Shown here: positions 11,355 through 21,576 of the stretch, in pieces | How positions within the stretch are numbered: the stretch's first letter is position 1 | How the letters are laid out: every line of letters starts with the position of its first letter | DNA from: Purpureocillium takamizusanense | Lineage: Eukaryota; Ascomycota; Sordariomycetes; Hypocreales; Ophiocordycipitaceae | Reading direction: 5' to 3' | Assembly: GCF_022605165.1 (NCBI RefSeq) | Contig: NC_063071.1 | Location: forward strand, 2,790,001-2,854,000 | Length of the DNA: 64,000 nt | The notes under the pieces: generated by a model | What the model was told of the DNA's origin: nothing | The model's input: the letters and a program-made list of their open reading frames with translations, nothing else | Databases searched by the model: none | Program-made: the position numbers and the translations under genes

Positions 11355-12363
11355 CTATACCAATGGCCGAAGCAGAGAGGGACTAGTGGGTATCATCCTG
11401 GAGCGACTCCAGTCCTCTATCGAACTCCACTTCACACACACAGCCTTCGAGTTTGATTGCGTATCTGGTCGCGGCGCTGTTGGATCATTCCACGCAAATG
11501 AATAGAGCCCTGTATTCCCATGGCACATGATGGTCAGGCGGAGGGTTTCCAGGCAATGATCTGTACCGGCAGCGCTTAGTATCAGAGAATGAACTGTTGT
11601 TTAGGGACGAGGGACATAGGATATCTACTGACCCAGATGTCCGTGAAGATAACGTTCTTGGGCTTCTGTAAGGTTTGGGTAATAACGCTGCTGGAAAAGA
11701 TGGAATCGTAATTGTCGCTGCGTTGAGTCAGTCAAGGTTCCCTGATACGACTAGGAGAGCGCGTACCAAACAATGCAGCTCGTGATACACGCCGAGAGAG
11801 GCGGGGTATCCTCCATCTGTCAGTTCAGCCAACTTCACCATCGATTCTCCTGCCCGTTGGAGTTCCTCGAGAGTTGCATTGAAATAAACCGCTGTAGTGT
11901 TGTCAGTCACGATCAACAGTAGGGACGGGCCGCGTACGCCTGATCAAAGTCTCCCAAGCAGCATCCTGTTCCACAGATGGTGGCCCAGAATACTCGCTAT
12001 ATTTATGGTGGTCTGTTGCATGGTTTGCGTTGATTTCGTACTGCACATGTCGCTGAATGGGAGCTAGTGAAATATGAGTGTAAGGAGGGTATATAGTAGC
12101 TGGGCCTGCTTACACCAAGTGCGACCGTCCGTGGACACAGCACAAGCCCCTGGGTCCTGACACCTCGACAGCATAACTATGGAAGCAATGCAGAACACAT
12201 GAAGAATGAGGATGTACAGTCGTGCCCAAGTAAAAGTGCCTGTCAGACCGGACCTCTTTGTCGGCGTGAATGGTTCGCCCCCTACAGTCTTACCGGTGAG
12301 TTGTTCCAACTCGTCGTCATCCGTGAAGCTGTTATTTCGCGACAGGAACCGAAGCAGAGCCAT
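11355..12363 (-). CDS. UstYa-like (DUF3328) protein, putative RiPP/mycotoxin tailoring oxidase
   Basis: Five exons: 12363-12114, 12063-11938, 11891-11767, 11717-11633 and 11560-11355 (792 bp, 263 residues). The four short introns (46-72 bp) keep phase. A membrane helix lies near residues 48-66. Splicing yields the family landmarks in order: WSPIQRHVQYE, YSGPPSVEQDAAW, then the two HxxHC motifs HELHC (162-166, followed by LRQLR) and HLDHC (194-198, followed by LETLR). In the ustiloxin, asperipin and cyclochlorotine pathways UstYa-family proteins carry out oxidative modification or cyclisation of peptides, and both HxxHC motifs are required (family knowledge). The gene is divergent from a Kex2-repeat precursor 546 bp away, which argues for a role on that peptide (inference). 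All key residues are present. Confidence 0.92.
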
Positions 12364-12909
12364 TGCGAGTGGGATGTAGAGACGAGATGAAAATCAACCG
12401 AGAAAGTGATGAGCTTGAGTGTTCAAAACTGATGTGCTACACTGTCCGCTCGAAAGCTGCCGTGGATCGTTGCTCCAGCAGTCAAGCTTCAAGCTGATAA
12501 GGGATGTGGAAGCACCAGAGATAACGCACGCACGGCTTCCATCCATTCCCAGTATGTTTCGGATCGGGTTGTGAAACAGGCGGGTCAGACAACGCCTCGA
12601 GGTCGTAACGCATCACTTACAAGTCAGTGATCTGCGAGGGACACGAGTGAGACGTGGCGCAAATGATAGAAAAATCAAATACTATAGATGGGATGAAATG
12701 TCGGTGAGAAGATTGAGTGAAGAGGGTAAAGATGAATCAATAAGCTATGTCGTGACAGGACCTTCTGTGCCGAGGTACATGTATCCAGTAGTATATATAT
12801 ATGTGTCTGCGCTTTGCGATAGCTCACCCTCTATCCGCAGTGTCAAATCAAATCTACCAAACCGCAAGGAAAGTTACAACTATCCTACCCTCCGCAAGTC
12901 AACTTCAAA
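12364..12909. promoter_or_regulatory. bidirectional promoter of the RiPP-like pair
   Basis: The 546 bp between the divergent start codons contain a TATA-like run (TATATATATATG, 12792-12803) about 107 bp upstream of the precursor ATG. A shared promoter would let enzyme and substrate be co-expressed. No pathway-specific operator was recognised. Confidence 0.5.
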
Positions 12910-13277
12910 ATGCATTTCACGAAAGTCTCGATTGCAGCGATTTCGCTGCTCATCGGCTCAGTTGTGGCAATTCCTCTTCCAACACGTAAGACGCACCAGA
13001 GCTTCTGCAATCCGGCTTTGACATATACAATATAGCTTTGAAACATGCTCGTGGTGACGAAAGGCCCGTCGCGGAAGGTGTCCAGGGCGAGGCCACTGTC
13101 TTCAAGCGTGCTGATGACAAGCCCGTCGCGGAAGGGGTCCAGGGCGAGGCCACTGTCTTCAAGCGTGCTGATGACAAGCCCGTCGCGGAAGGTGTCCAGG
13201 GCGAGGCCACTGTCTTCAAACGTGCAGATAATAGGCCCGGTGCGGCGGGTGCAGAGGAAGTGGGCGGACTGTACTAG
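12910..13277 (+). CDS. secreted Kex2-processed repeat precursor (ustiloxin-type RiPP precursor candidate)
   Basis: Exons 12910-12985 and 13036-13277 join in phase (318 bp, 105 residues). The 50-bp intron has a GTAAGA donor and a TATAG acceptor. Residues 1 to about 20 (MHFTKVSIAAISLLIGSVVA) form a signal peptide. After a short leader come four consecutive units of exactly 17 residues: GDERPVAEGVQGEATVF, ADDKPVAEGVQGEATVF twice, and a divergent ADNRPGAAGAEEVGGLY that ends at the stop. The first three are each followed by Lys-Arg, the Kex2 site. Each unit ends in its only aromatic residue (Phe, Phe, Phe, Tyr). This architecture matches precursors of fungal dikaritin-type RiPPs, and a UstYa-like gene is adjacent. 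The mature product and its modifications are inference. There is no Cys or Trp, unlike alpha-type pheromone precursors. Confidence 0.85.
13056..13271 (+). repeat. 57-bp coding tandem repeat (3 near-identical copies plus a diverged 45-bp partial)
   Basis: Copies at 13056-13112, 13113-13169 and 13170-13226 differ at only a handful of bases; 13227-13271 is diverged. Such near identity points to recent homogenisation by unequal exchange or slippage inside the precursor gene. Confidence 0.9.
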
Positions 13278-14151
13278 CTAGTCCACGGCAAGCCCGTCGG
13301 TTCAGAGAAACCCACCCGGCCAATGAAAGCATCACGGTGCCAACTTGTTTTGAAAGCTCCGTTACTAGCTCTGTAGTCGAAAAGTAACATGCAACTCCAT
13401 ATACGGTCCAGCCGTGCGTACGAAACCTGTCATAGAATGCGAGGGCTAGTCGCTCACCCTAGAGGGTATGGTTTGATGAGAATGCAAGGTGTCGTGTTAG
13501 TTTGACAAAACCTCCTGATTTCCTAGTTTCATTTGACTGGGACAATCTGTTCAAGGAGGGCAGTCAATATCCGCTGTGCTTCTGGCATATTAGACTTTCA
13601 GTGTTCGCATGGCTCGCACATTGATACTGTCGCAACTCTTACCCCAGGTGGCCGAAGACGATAGCGCTGTGCGACACGTGAATCACATTGGGTAGCAAGC
13701 AGCGTAAATATGTAACGAGTCCCATTTCACCTTGTGTTAGACGAACATGGCCTGGAGTCCGTCGTAGTAGCAGTGTTCACAACTAAACACCGTATTGCAA
13801 TGACTCACGTGCAAATGCTGAGACGTGGCAATGTCTAAGTCAAAATTTCCTGCATCTGCAACCCCAACGGCGAACAAGCGGTGAGAACCGTGTCGCGTGC
13901 TGATGGTTTGGGACGCTCATTCATTATGTGGGTGAGCTTGTGTCCGCTGCAATCATCGCTCGCCACTCCAAGTCGGTCTCATGGCAGTTATGTTGCGACA
14001 ATGCATAGTAACTCTCTATGTACTGACCTTCAGAAGCGTTGGGAAACTATAACAGACACACGACGAGCCATGATAAAATCCAACCTTGCCTTCTTCATCC
14101 CACGGTAGCAGGAACAAAAATCGGACACGTCAATCCTTCCTTGACTCTCGA
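13278..14151. other. intergenic, no gene seen
   Basis: About 870 bp between the precursor and the GNAT gene. Neither strand holds a recognisable exon or a second UstY HxxHC motif. Confidence 0.4.
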
Positions 14152-14961
14152 ATGAATATGCCAGCCGAGAAGCCCCTGCCCCCTCGATATGAGATCCGTG
14201 TCCTCGAGCTCAAACATATCGATTGGGTCTCAGCAATCGTTTGCCACGGCACTGTCTTCCACTCGCCGGTTTGGACAAGCATCTACCCAACAAACAAGGT
14301 AGCACGTACCTACGCTGCCTTCAAAAATGTCGCGTACATTGTCAACCATCAGATCCAGTCTGGTCATTCGCTCGGCGTGTTTGATCAGGAGTATAGGTAC
14401 AAACGACCAGAGTCTGAGGCTTCCGATGGTGCTCTGTATTGGGATTTTGAGAACAATAGCGTCGATGAAGCTACGCTCCTTGATCAGATGGATTTTCCTC
14501 TTGTGTCTGTCGCTCTGGCTTATGACAGCTTCCACCAACTTGACATGGATAAGATGACTGGACTAATGGCCGTACTGCCGCTTTGCAAGAACCTTTTGGA
14601 GATCTTGGCCGCAAGAGACGCTCGCGAATCGGACATGTGGAAGGCCCAGAGAGCGGGAGAGGTGTTGTTCTGCAACGGGACGAACACGAGGCACGACTAC
14701 GAAGGTCAAGGAGTCATGGGAGGGATGGCACGATACATGATGCGAGAGTCAGCGAGGAAAGGGTTCCGGGGCATCCAGATTGAGTGTACAGCGGATGCGG
14801 TGACGCATATATGGAGTAACCCACCGGAACCGTTCAGAGGGGATATCGTTAGTGAGGTTGACATGGGCACTTTTGCGGAAAAGGATGTGAATGGCACCGA
14901 GGGTCTTACTTTCTACCCGTCGAAGCAAAGGGCGACCAAGGTGTATTGTACATTGAAGTAG
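14152..14961 (+). CDS. GNAT-family N-acetyltransferase-like protein
   Basis: Single exon of 269 residues from ATG 14152 (a second in-frame ATG is at 14158). The central to C-terminal part carries a GNAT-like acetyl-CoA loop in RHDYEGQGVMGGMARYMM (about residues 182-199), followed by a helix and a strand (FRGIQIECTADAVTH). The N-terminal half (RYEIRVLELKHIDWVSAIV) is typical of a fungal GNAT subgroup of unknown substrate. GNATs transfer an acyl group from acyl-CoA to an amine. The gene lies 0.9 kb from the Kex2-repeat precursor on the same strand, so peptide N-acylation is possible, but nothing in the sequence proves membership of that locus. Confidence 0.75.
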   Translation: MNMPAEKPLPPRYEIRVLELKHIDWVSAIVCHGTVFHSPVWTSIYPTNKVARTYAAFKNVAYIVNHQIQSGHSLGVFDQEYRYKRPESEASDGALYWDFENNSVDEATLLDQMDFPLVSVALAYDSFHQLDMDKMTGLMAVLPLCKNLLEILAARDARESDMWKAQRAGEVLFCNGTNTRHDYEGQGVMGGMARYMMRESARKGFRGIQIECTADAVTHIWSNPPEPFRGDIVSEVDMGTFAEKDVNGTEGLTFYPSKQRATKVYCTLK

Positions 14962-16202
14962 ATGTCCTGAGCCGCCAGGTCCCGATGAGACTATCCTTGA
15001 CTTCCGCCTCAGTTTCGCCCGCTCTATTAGCTGACTGAGTTCTATAAAACAGACCTGTCACATCACGGACGGCTACCCCGTGACAAATCTTCATACTACA
15101 GCATTTTCCCGCGACTCAAGGGCTATCTGCCGATATGTGATCCCCAACACGAGTCATAATGCGGACGAGAATTGGGTAAAACGCAGACGCACACTTATCG
15201 TCAGAGGGCGGACGAAGGCCTTTCGACCAGTGATATAAGGGCGCTTCGAGATTCCCACCACACAAGAAACCGGTGGAACTTGCAATTGGTCTCGATTTAT
15301 CTTGGGTTGGAACATGACTCACTCCATGTCCTCGCGTTCATGTAGTAAATCTTTCAATTCGCGGACTGGGCAGTCTGTCCGCGAGAAGGACTGGACGCAG
15401 TATGAGTGTAGTGCAGTGTGACGTCTCCTGCAGGTTCCGCTCGTCTCTCTTGGATGTACATGAGTGGAGAAACATGTATGACAACTCTTGAAACAAAAAG
15501 GGTTACCTGTGGCGGAGAGAGATGGGCGGCCTGCCCCTAACGGTACCGGTACGTTATATGAACCCTGCACTCTAACTGTCAGCAATGACGACGAATTCCT
15601 TTCTACACCTTGTGGTAACACAGACACGGCGGCGACACTATAATACAGGCCGCTAGCTACTCGCATCGACAGTGCCAGGATATGTTAGCGTTTGACTCAT
15701 ATACTTTTATAAGATCGTTATGCTAACACGAGCAATTGGCCCAACCCATTTTCAAGGCTACGTTAGCCATAAAGTTTCGAACATGCAAGAAAAGTGAAGC
15801 GCCTTAATTCTGCTCTTATTTCTCAGGTTTAGTGCCTATAGGAGTTGCAAGACCCCTAGCTCTATGACGTGAATATTTGCGTAGCTGATAAATACATTCT
15901 GACCGGAAATTTGGGGGTATAAAGTAGTCTTTAGCGGCATCACTAAGCAGAAACCAAGCCTTTCTCGTCACTACGTCCTCCTCACTCTCTCTGCATATAT
16001 CAATAGCCCTGGACGTAACTACTTCTCGAAGGAGCCTAGCTGGCGGTTATCGCGAGGATGGCCAGTCTGCGTCGCCAGCACGTGACTTGGCTTGGAAATT
16101 TATTACAGAGCGTGGCTAGCAGTACATAGGTACAAGAGGTGCAAAGTCTCCTTCACAGCTAATAAGACGCGAGCCATATCATTGATCTCACGCAACGCGA
16201 CC
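14962..16202. other. intergenic, one weak small secreted-like frame
   Basis: Mostly non-coding. A 115-codon minus-strand frame (15666-15319) begins with a moderately hydrophobic stretch and holds several Cys, but resembles no family I know. A TATAAAG at 15918-15924 may serve the downstream glycine-rich gene. Confidence 0.3.
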
Positions 16203-16607
16203 ATGTGTCTCCAAAACCTCTTTTCCAGGAAGCAAAAACAAGACCCCAATGAGGAAACAACACCACAGCCATCACCAGCTGAGCCCACGGGCCGCAGAAC
16301 AGCCGAGGCCACCGCCCGGCTAGACAATACCATATTTTCAAGCAACGGGAGCCAGAGGTTCTCGCCCGAGAAGAAAACCGGCGCAGACTACACTCCAGGC
16401 GGGCATGCAGCTTCACCATCAGGGCTCGACGGGCAGTATGGAGGCATTTATGGAGGTGTTCAGGGGGGTTTGTATTCGGGAGTGAGCGGAGGAGCGAATG
16501 GAGGTGTGTCGGGTGGAGTATACGGTGGCGTATACGGAACTTCAGATGGAGGAGGACTGGGGACGACGCCGGGAGGGGGATATGGGGCATTACCAGGAGG
16601 GACGTAA
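16203..16607 (+). CDS. small glycine/tyrosine-rich protein
   Basis: A frame of 134 residues from ATG 16203 (MCLQNLFSRKQKQ). The first half is charged and Pro/Ser/Thr-rich (EETTPQPSPAEPT). The second half is a low-complexity array of GGVYGG/GGLYSG-type steps ending LPGGT. No signal peptide or domain is seen. The frame stays open upstream to 16092 but lacks another convincing ATG. Glycine-rich tails of this kind occur in many fungal proteins without a defined role. It may be a real gene, but composition alone keeps the frame open, so confidence is moderate. Confidence 0.5.
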   Translation: MCLQNLFSRKQKQDPNEETTPQPSPAEPTGRRTAEATARLDNTIFSSNGSQRFSPEKKTGADYTPGGHAASPSGLDGQYGGIYGGVQGGLYSGVSGGANGGVSGGVYGGVYGTSDGGGLGTTPGGGYGALPGGT

Positions 16608-17211
16608 TTTTTCGGAATTGCGTTGTAGAACGGTAGTAGCATGAAATCCCTTTAGAGACTTTAAGAATATGCATAACATGCTATATAGTAAGCCGCCCCA
16701 TTCCCACCAAACAACTGCTGTCTTGGGTACGCCCCTGCCGTGGAGCACATGTGCTAGTCCAGCCCTGCAGCCCAGTCCTCCGAGGCCACCGGTCCGGTAG
16801 ACCAAGCAGCAAGCATCCCGTTCCTGGCGCCTGGCTCAATTTGCTAGCCGCCCTCACCCGCTTTGGCGGTAGTGGCAGGTTCTCAAAAGGCGATGGGCAG
16901 ATTGGCTTCTCTGTATCTCGAACCTGGGTGCCATTAGAGAAACTACTAGCGGAGAGCGACCCTGAGCTTTAATCGCCACAACTCGACTAACCAACATTGC
17001 GAAGGCCAAAGTACTTAGATGCGTCCGGACCAGCTACCTTTAACGTACAGCTGCCCTCCCGATCGAGTAACCTGGCTGTAGAATGGGCGACCTGGCAACG
17101 AGAGCGTATAGGGCGTTGACCAGCAAGCACGGAACTCGCGACCCGAGAATATCGTGGTTCCTTAGGAGCTGGCTTTGCGATATGGCTTGGCCACGTTAGG
17201 TATCACGTTTA
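16608..17211. other. intergenic, no gene seen
   Basis: About 600 bp between the glycine-rich gene and the 3' end of the chromate transporter gene. No feature recognised. Confidence 0.4.
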
Positions 17212-18936
17212 TCAAGCGACTATGGTTTCAACAAAGAGGAACTGCCCCGCAATCGCACCCAAAATCACCAACAAGGGCGCCGTGTACTTGCTGGTGAACT
17301 TGTAGAGAGCTGCCAGAGCTAGCAGATACAGAACTGCCGCTGGTCCAACTTGCGCTGTTGTCGATATCATCTCATCGACGGGCTTGCCTTTCAATTTGTT
17401 CAAGGGGCCTTCGATACTGGCCTTTAGAATCTGCGCGGCAATGATAGCAATGACGCCAATGACTGATCCGCAGAGGCCGTCGAAGAAGCTGGCGAGGAAC
17501 TAGTCGTCGAGAGAGGGAAGACTGTCAGCGAGGTCGCTGCTATGGAGTACTACCGGCAGCGCGAAACGCCTGGGGCGGGGTTGCTACAGGAATCGGCCAA
17601 CACTAACCTTGTTCCGCACCAACTTCTCCAGCAAGTCATGGCCGGCAATGGTGAAGACGAAGCAGGGGAAGAACATCCCCAGCGTGATGATGATTGCGCC
17701 GGCAAACGCATTTGCGACAGAGCCGTTCGAGTACGCACCCTGGAACCCAACAAAGGTCGCAAAGATGACCAGCGGCGCTGGCAAGATGTTGCCAATGGCA
17801 ATCCCATCGATGAACACGCTCTGTGGGAGCCACGAGCCCATCAACACAGCCTCCACCTGCACGAAGGGAATGGCCGTGTACGCCCCGCCAAACGAGAGCG
17901 TGCCGGCCACCAGACCAAGTACAAAGAGGTTGATGAGCGAGGGTGTCCGGGAGATGCCCAAAGCCAATGACACGGGAAGGGGCACTCCGCGGAACACCAC
18001 ATAAATGGCGTACCCGACATACTGCATGATGAACAGCGCAGCGGCGGGTATCCAGAGACGGCGGGACACGAAGGTGTAGATTATACCGCAGAGACCCAGG
18101 GAGATGAAGCTATACAGGGGGGCGAAGTCAGTGGTGGATAAAACGGCGTTAGATGCAGGCAGAAGCCTTCGCACTCTGTCCTCTACCTCGGAGGGATGAA
18201 ACACTAACATGTTGATGCGGAGTGCCCCATTGATTGCTGTGCAGATGGCTGCGATGACAAGAAACGGGTCGATGTTCTTGGTGTCATGATTCCGCACCGA
18301 ATGCTCTGCAATCTTATGGGTTGCACGTAAGATCTAGAGCTTCGCATTAGCATCAACATGTTCCAAGATACTTCCAGCCCTAAAGAATGCTCGTCTCACC
18401 ATCGCCGCTACAATGGGCTGCAAGGCCCGGAACGAGGCATTGAAGTACTTGTTTTCGAATCCGGCCAGCGAGTAGAGATAGCTAGCCAGGAGCATGAGGA
18501 CAAGCCCGGGGAGGATAAACGCTATGCCGGCGAGAATCCCACCAATCCTACCTGCGGACAAGCAGCCAAAGAACATGCACAGCTCAGCGGCCTCTGGCCC
18601 AGGGAGGATCTGATAGACGGCGAAGACGCGCTGGAAACGCGGAAGGCTGATCCACTTGTCCTGTACCACGAGCCGCTCTTCGATCAGGGCGATCTGTGCG
18701 ACGGGGCCTCCCCAGGCGAAGAGTCCAAAGTTATAGAAGAAGAACCAAAAGAGTTTGAGGTAAGCAAGCTTGGGCACGTTCGAGTTGTCGCCGAGTCCCA
18801 GGTCGCCATCGTCCGGAGGTGACATGGAGGTGGAAGCCGGTTCATCGCGGTCGACGCCTTGAGACTCCTCATCGGATCTCTTGACAACATGTGGCCCTGT
18901 AGCAGTCAGTTTGGAAGGCATCGATTCTGTCGTCAT
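17212..18936 (-). CDS. CHR-family chromate ion transporter
   Basis: Three exons: 18936-18358, 18303-17608 and 17499-17212 (1563 bp, 520 residues). Intron 2 (GTTAGT donor, CTAG acceptor) is clear; intron 1 (GTTGAT donor, CAGAG acceptor) is chosen because it alone restores phase. The protein has two homologous halves, each rich in membrane helices. The N-half carries FNFGLFAWGGPVAQI-like and QILPGPEA motifs, and the C-half GTLSFGGAYTAIP and GNILPAPLVI. These FGG and LPGP signatures define two-domain CHR transporters, which export chromate or sulfate-like oxyanions. The soluble N-terminus (about 75 residues) is acidic. An alternative upstream in-frame start exists near 19095. It is divergent from a bZIP gene 505 bp away. 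Confidence 0.88.
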
Positions 18937-19441
18937 TATCGAGAAATGTACAAAAGTGACATCCTGATACGCACTGCTGGGATTCGGGAGTGTTGTGGTC
19001 GCTCGGTCTGTCTTTATACACAGTATTCCTCCATCTATCTCAACTCCCAGGAACGGGTAGTGGACGGACCGGAGAGCTGTGATTGGGCTGGTCATTCAGG
19101 TGGCGTCTAGTGCCCAGCACCTCGTGCAAATTGGAAACGACAAGGGAACTCGGTTCTCGCCTTTGGGGGTATGTGACAAGCTCCCGGGTCTCGGCTCAGC
19201 CAGGAACGCCACCGGCTGCGGGAATCGCCGTGAGTGGCACACATGGGACAGACTGGCCATACTGGATTGGCCGAGTCGAGATAACCCCTCCGTGCCCTGG
19301 TCGAGTGGTGCACCGGCCCAGAAGCAGATGCCCGCCCCACCAACCGGCTCCCAATTATACCGCATGAGTCCCGGCACCTGTGCGTCTCGTGGTTTCCCTC
19401 CCCCCACCTGTCTCCACGCAACCTCCCAGGCTGCCTCTCCG
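18937..19441. promoter_or_regulatory. divergent promoter region, CHR transporter / bZIP
   Basis: About 505 bp between the two start codons. No coding frame of note and no recognised operator. Confidence 0.35.
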
Positions 19442-20280
19442 ATGGATCATGCAAAGGTAATCGTCCTATCCGCAGTCAAGTTGGCCGATTCATGTTTTAT
19501 AGAACGCGGATCGTGCGCTCCGCCTGAGAGATAACAAGCGGAGGCATCGCCAACGACAGAAAGAGTACGTAGCGGACCTGGAGCGGAGGCTGGCCGGAAC
19601 GCGCGAGCGCGGCGTCCAAGCAACAAAGGAGGTACAGGCTGCGGCGCGGCGCGTTTGCTGGGAGAACCAGCGGTTGCGGCAACTTCTCCACGGCCATGGT
19701 CTGGACGACGATGCGATCAACTCGTTGGTATATAATGACGACGCGCGAAGAACCGTCCATGGGGCGGCAGTAAATCCCCAACCGACGAAAGAGCGCGGCG
19801 TACGCTATTACCCCATGGACGCACCGACTATGCCAAGTACTAAGTTCAAGACAGGATACGGTTCAAGGATGCGGCGACGCAAGTAATGTAAACACAAAAT
19901 GCAATTCCTCGGCGTCTAGCAGCGATAGGTCCGTGGAGGCCAACGCTCCCGAATCACCTTGGCCACAGGCGTCGGGTATAGCGCCGAACAGCGCGGCACG
20001 TTTTCCGCCTTGCAAGCTACTTACGATCCTCGCGGACAATCCCTATGCCGACCTCACGCAGGCACGAAGCGCAGCTGATGAGCAGCCCGAATGTAACAAG
20101 ACGGACGGCGTGGACTGCCTGCAGGCACGCGACATATTGATGCGGTTTGCCACAACAGAGGGCAAGCTCAACGACATTGCCCGCGCTCTAGAGGAGGGCT
20201 GTGTCAAGGACGAATCTGGTAGGGGTTGTCGAGTGAGGAATGATGTAATATGGGACACATTGGACCAGGTGTGTGAATGA
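19442..20280 (+). CDS. fungal bZIP transcription factor with an altered basic region
   Basis: Exons 19442-19456, 19503-19769 and 19855-20280 (708 bp, 235 residues), all phase 0. Intron 2 has a GTAAAT donor, a TACTAAG branch and a CAG acceptor. The basic region reads LRDNKRRHRQRQKEYVADLE (about residues 11-30), followed by a leucine-zipper-like helix with ARRVCWENQRLRQLL. This matches a fungal bZIP subgroup of the form RDNQRRxRARRKEY. Position +8 after the signature Asn is Gln (CAG) where bZIPs have an invariant Arg. The C-terminal CLQARDIL/MRF segment resembles the conserved Cys/Ala tail of the group. Nuclear role expected; targets unknown. The neighbouring chromate transporter is one candidate (inference). 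Confidence 0.82.
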
Positions 20281-21576
20281 TGTGTGTTCAATCGGCTCAA
20301 GGTAGCGGCTCTGTGAGCACCATTTCGGACAATGATAGTGTTCGCACATTCACAATCAAGTAAAATTGATTCTGTAGGCTTCACAGCTATTAGACAAAGC
20401 CTTGTGCGCCGGAAACCGTTGCGTTATTAGCTTCATCAGTTGTGGCATCTGGACTTCTTAACCTTGACGATCGCCCTGTTTTGGAAGTTCGTCTTAACCA
20501 CCCCCCTGGACCACAACCTTTTTCCCCCCTTCCCTTTCCTTTCCCTCGTCCCTAATCAAAGTTGTGTGCCTCTGCCTCATGTCGTTTTACCCGCCAGTTT
20601 CTTCCAGGTTGCCCCCGACACTACCAGTCAGACAGCCAGTTTCTGGCTTGATTCACTCACTGAATGGCATTGTGCTGTGAATGGTCGCCGGTTCGCCGTG
20701 CACGGAGACCCACCCCAGCCAACTGTTGCAAGTGCGCGGCTTGTTGCTTTGTAGCGCCCCTCGCCCAACCAGGCTTGCGCCCCTAATAACAGCGACCTCT
20801 CGCTCAGTTTCTTCAAGCCCACTGCGCGGCTTTGCACTACCTATGTATCTCTACACAAAACTTCAAACTCTCAGTTATCGCCTGCAAAATACCTGCCTTT
20901 GCCCCCTAAGGCGTTGCAACCAGCGACTCGTGATCCATCGCGCACCAACGCCGGTCCACCCCCTTCCTAGTCGGCCATGTTCCGTGCGCTGCGCTCCCCG
21001 CGCATTTTGCCCGTTTCGGGAGGGCGTGCGGCATGTGGTTGGTCGGTTGGTTGGACGGGTTCATGTCCGACTTCAATACGAACTGCATGCAACGGCGACA
21101 TCACAGAACGCTCTCACCATGACATTTGCGTTGCGCATCATCGGATGAAATCACAGCGTAAGGCATGGCCGCAAGGCCCTGGTAAATGAGTCGGCTGTCC
21201 CTCACGCCTCGTCGTGTTTCTCTGGCAACGCGACGGGTGTTCACTCACCGTCGCGCGACGCCCGCTGCTTGGGCCTGACATTCACTGGTCGAAGTAAGCT
21301 CACTGAATGCGTTGCGTTGCTGCAAGTAGTAATGAACAGGAGCAGGGCGTTCAGCGTGCGCAGCTGGCGCCAGGTGTGCGCGTGCCCCCGTGTAAACAGA
21401 GCTCAGCTGTTCAAGCAAGTGAATCGCACGCATGCGTGAACAGCTCTCGCGCCTGTTCTTTGCTCCATGCACCCACCTGCGTATTCTCCTTTGTCTTGTG
21501 TTTGCTTGCGTCACCTCAGCGCTCACCAGCGCGCGCATCATCATCTTCATCATCATCACCAGCGGGCAGCAGCAAT
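20281..21576. other. intergenic, pyrimidine-rich leader of the BTB gene
   Basis: About 1.3 kb with CT-rich blocks (20500-20570) and a TCATCATCATC run just before 21577. No gene recognised. Confidence 0.4.

Noticed and set aside
12910..13277. Reading the Kex2-repeat precursor as an alpha-type mating pheromone
   Set aside because: Pheromone repeats of sordariomycetes are about 10 residues with Trp and paired Cys. These units are 17 residues with no Cys or Trp, and a UstYa-like gene lies next door.
15319..15666. 115-codon minus frame with a weakly hydrophobic start and several Cys
   Set aside because: No clear signal peptide, no family match and no supporting splice sites. It could be real, but the evidence is too thin to call.
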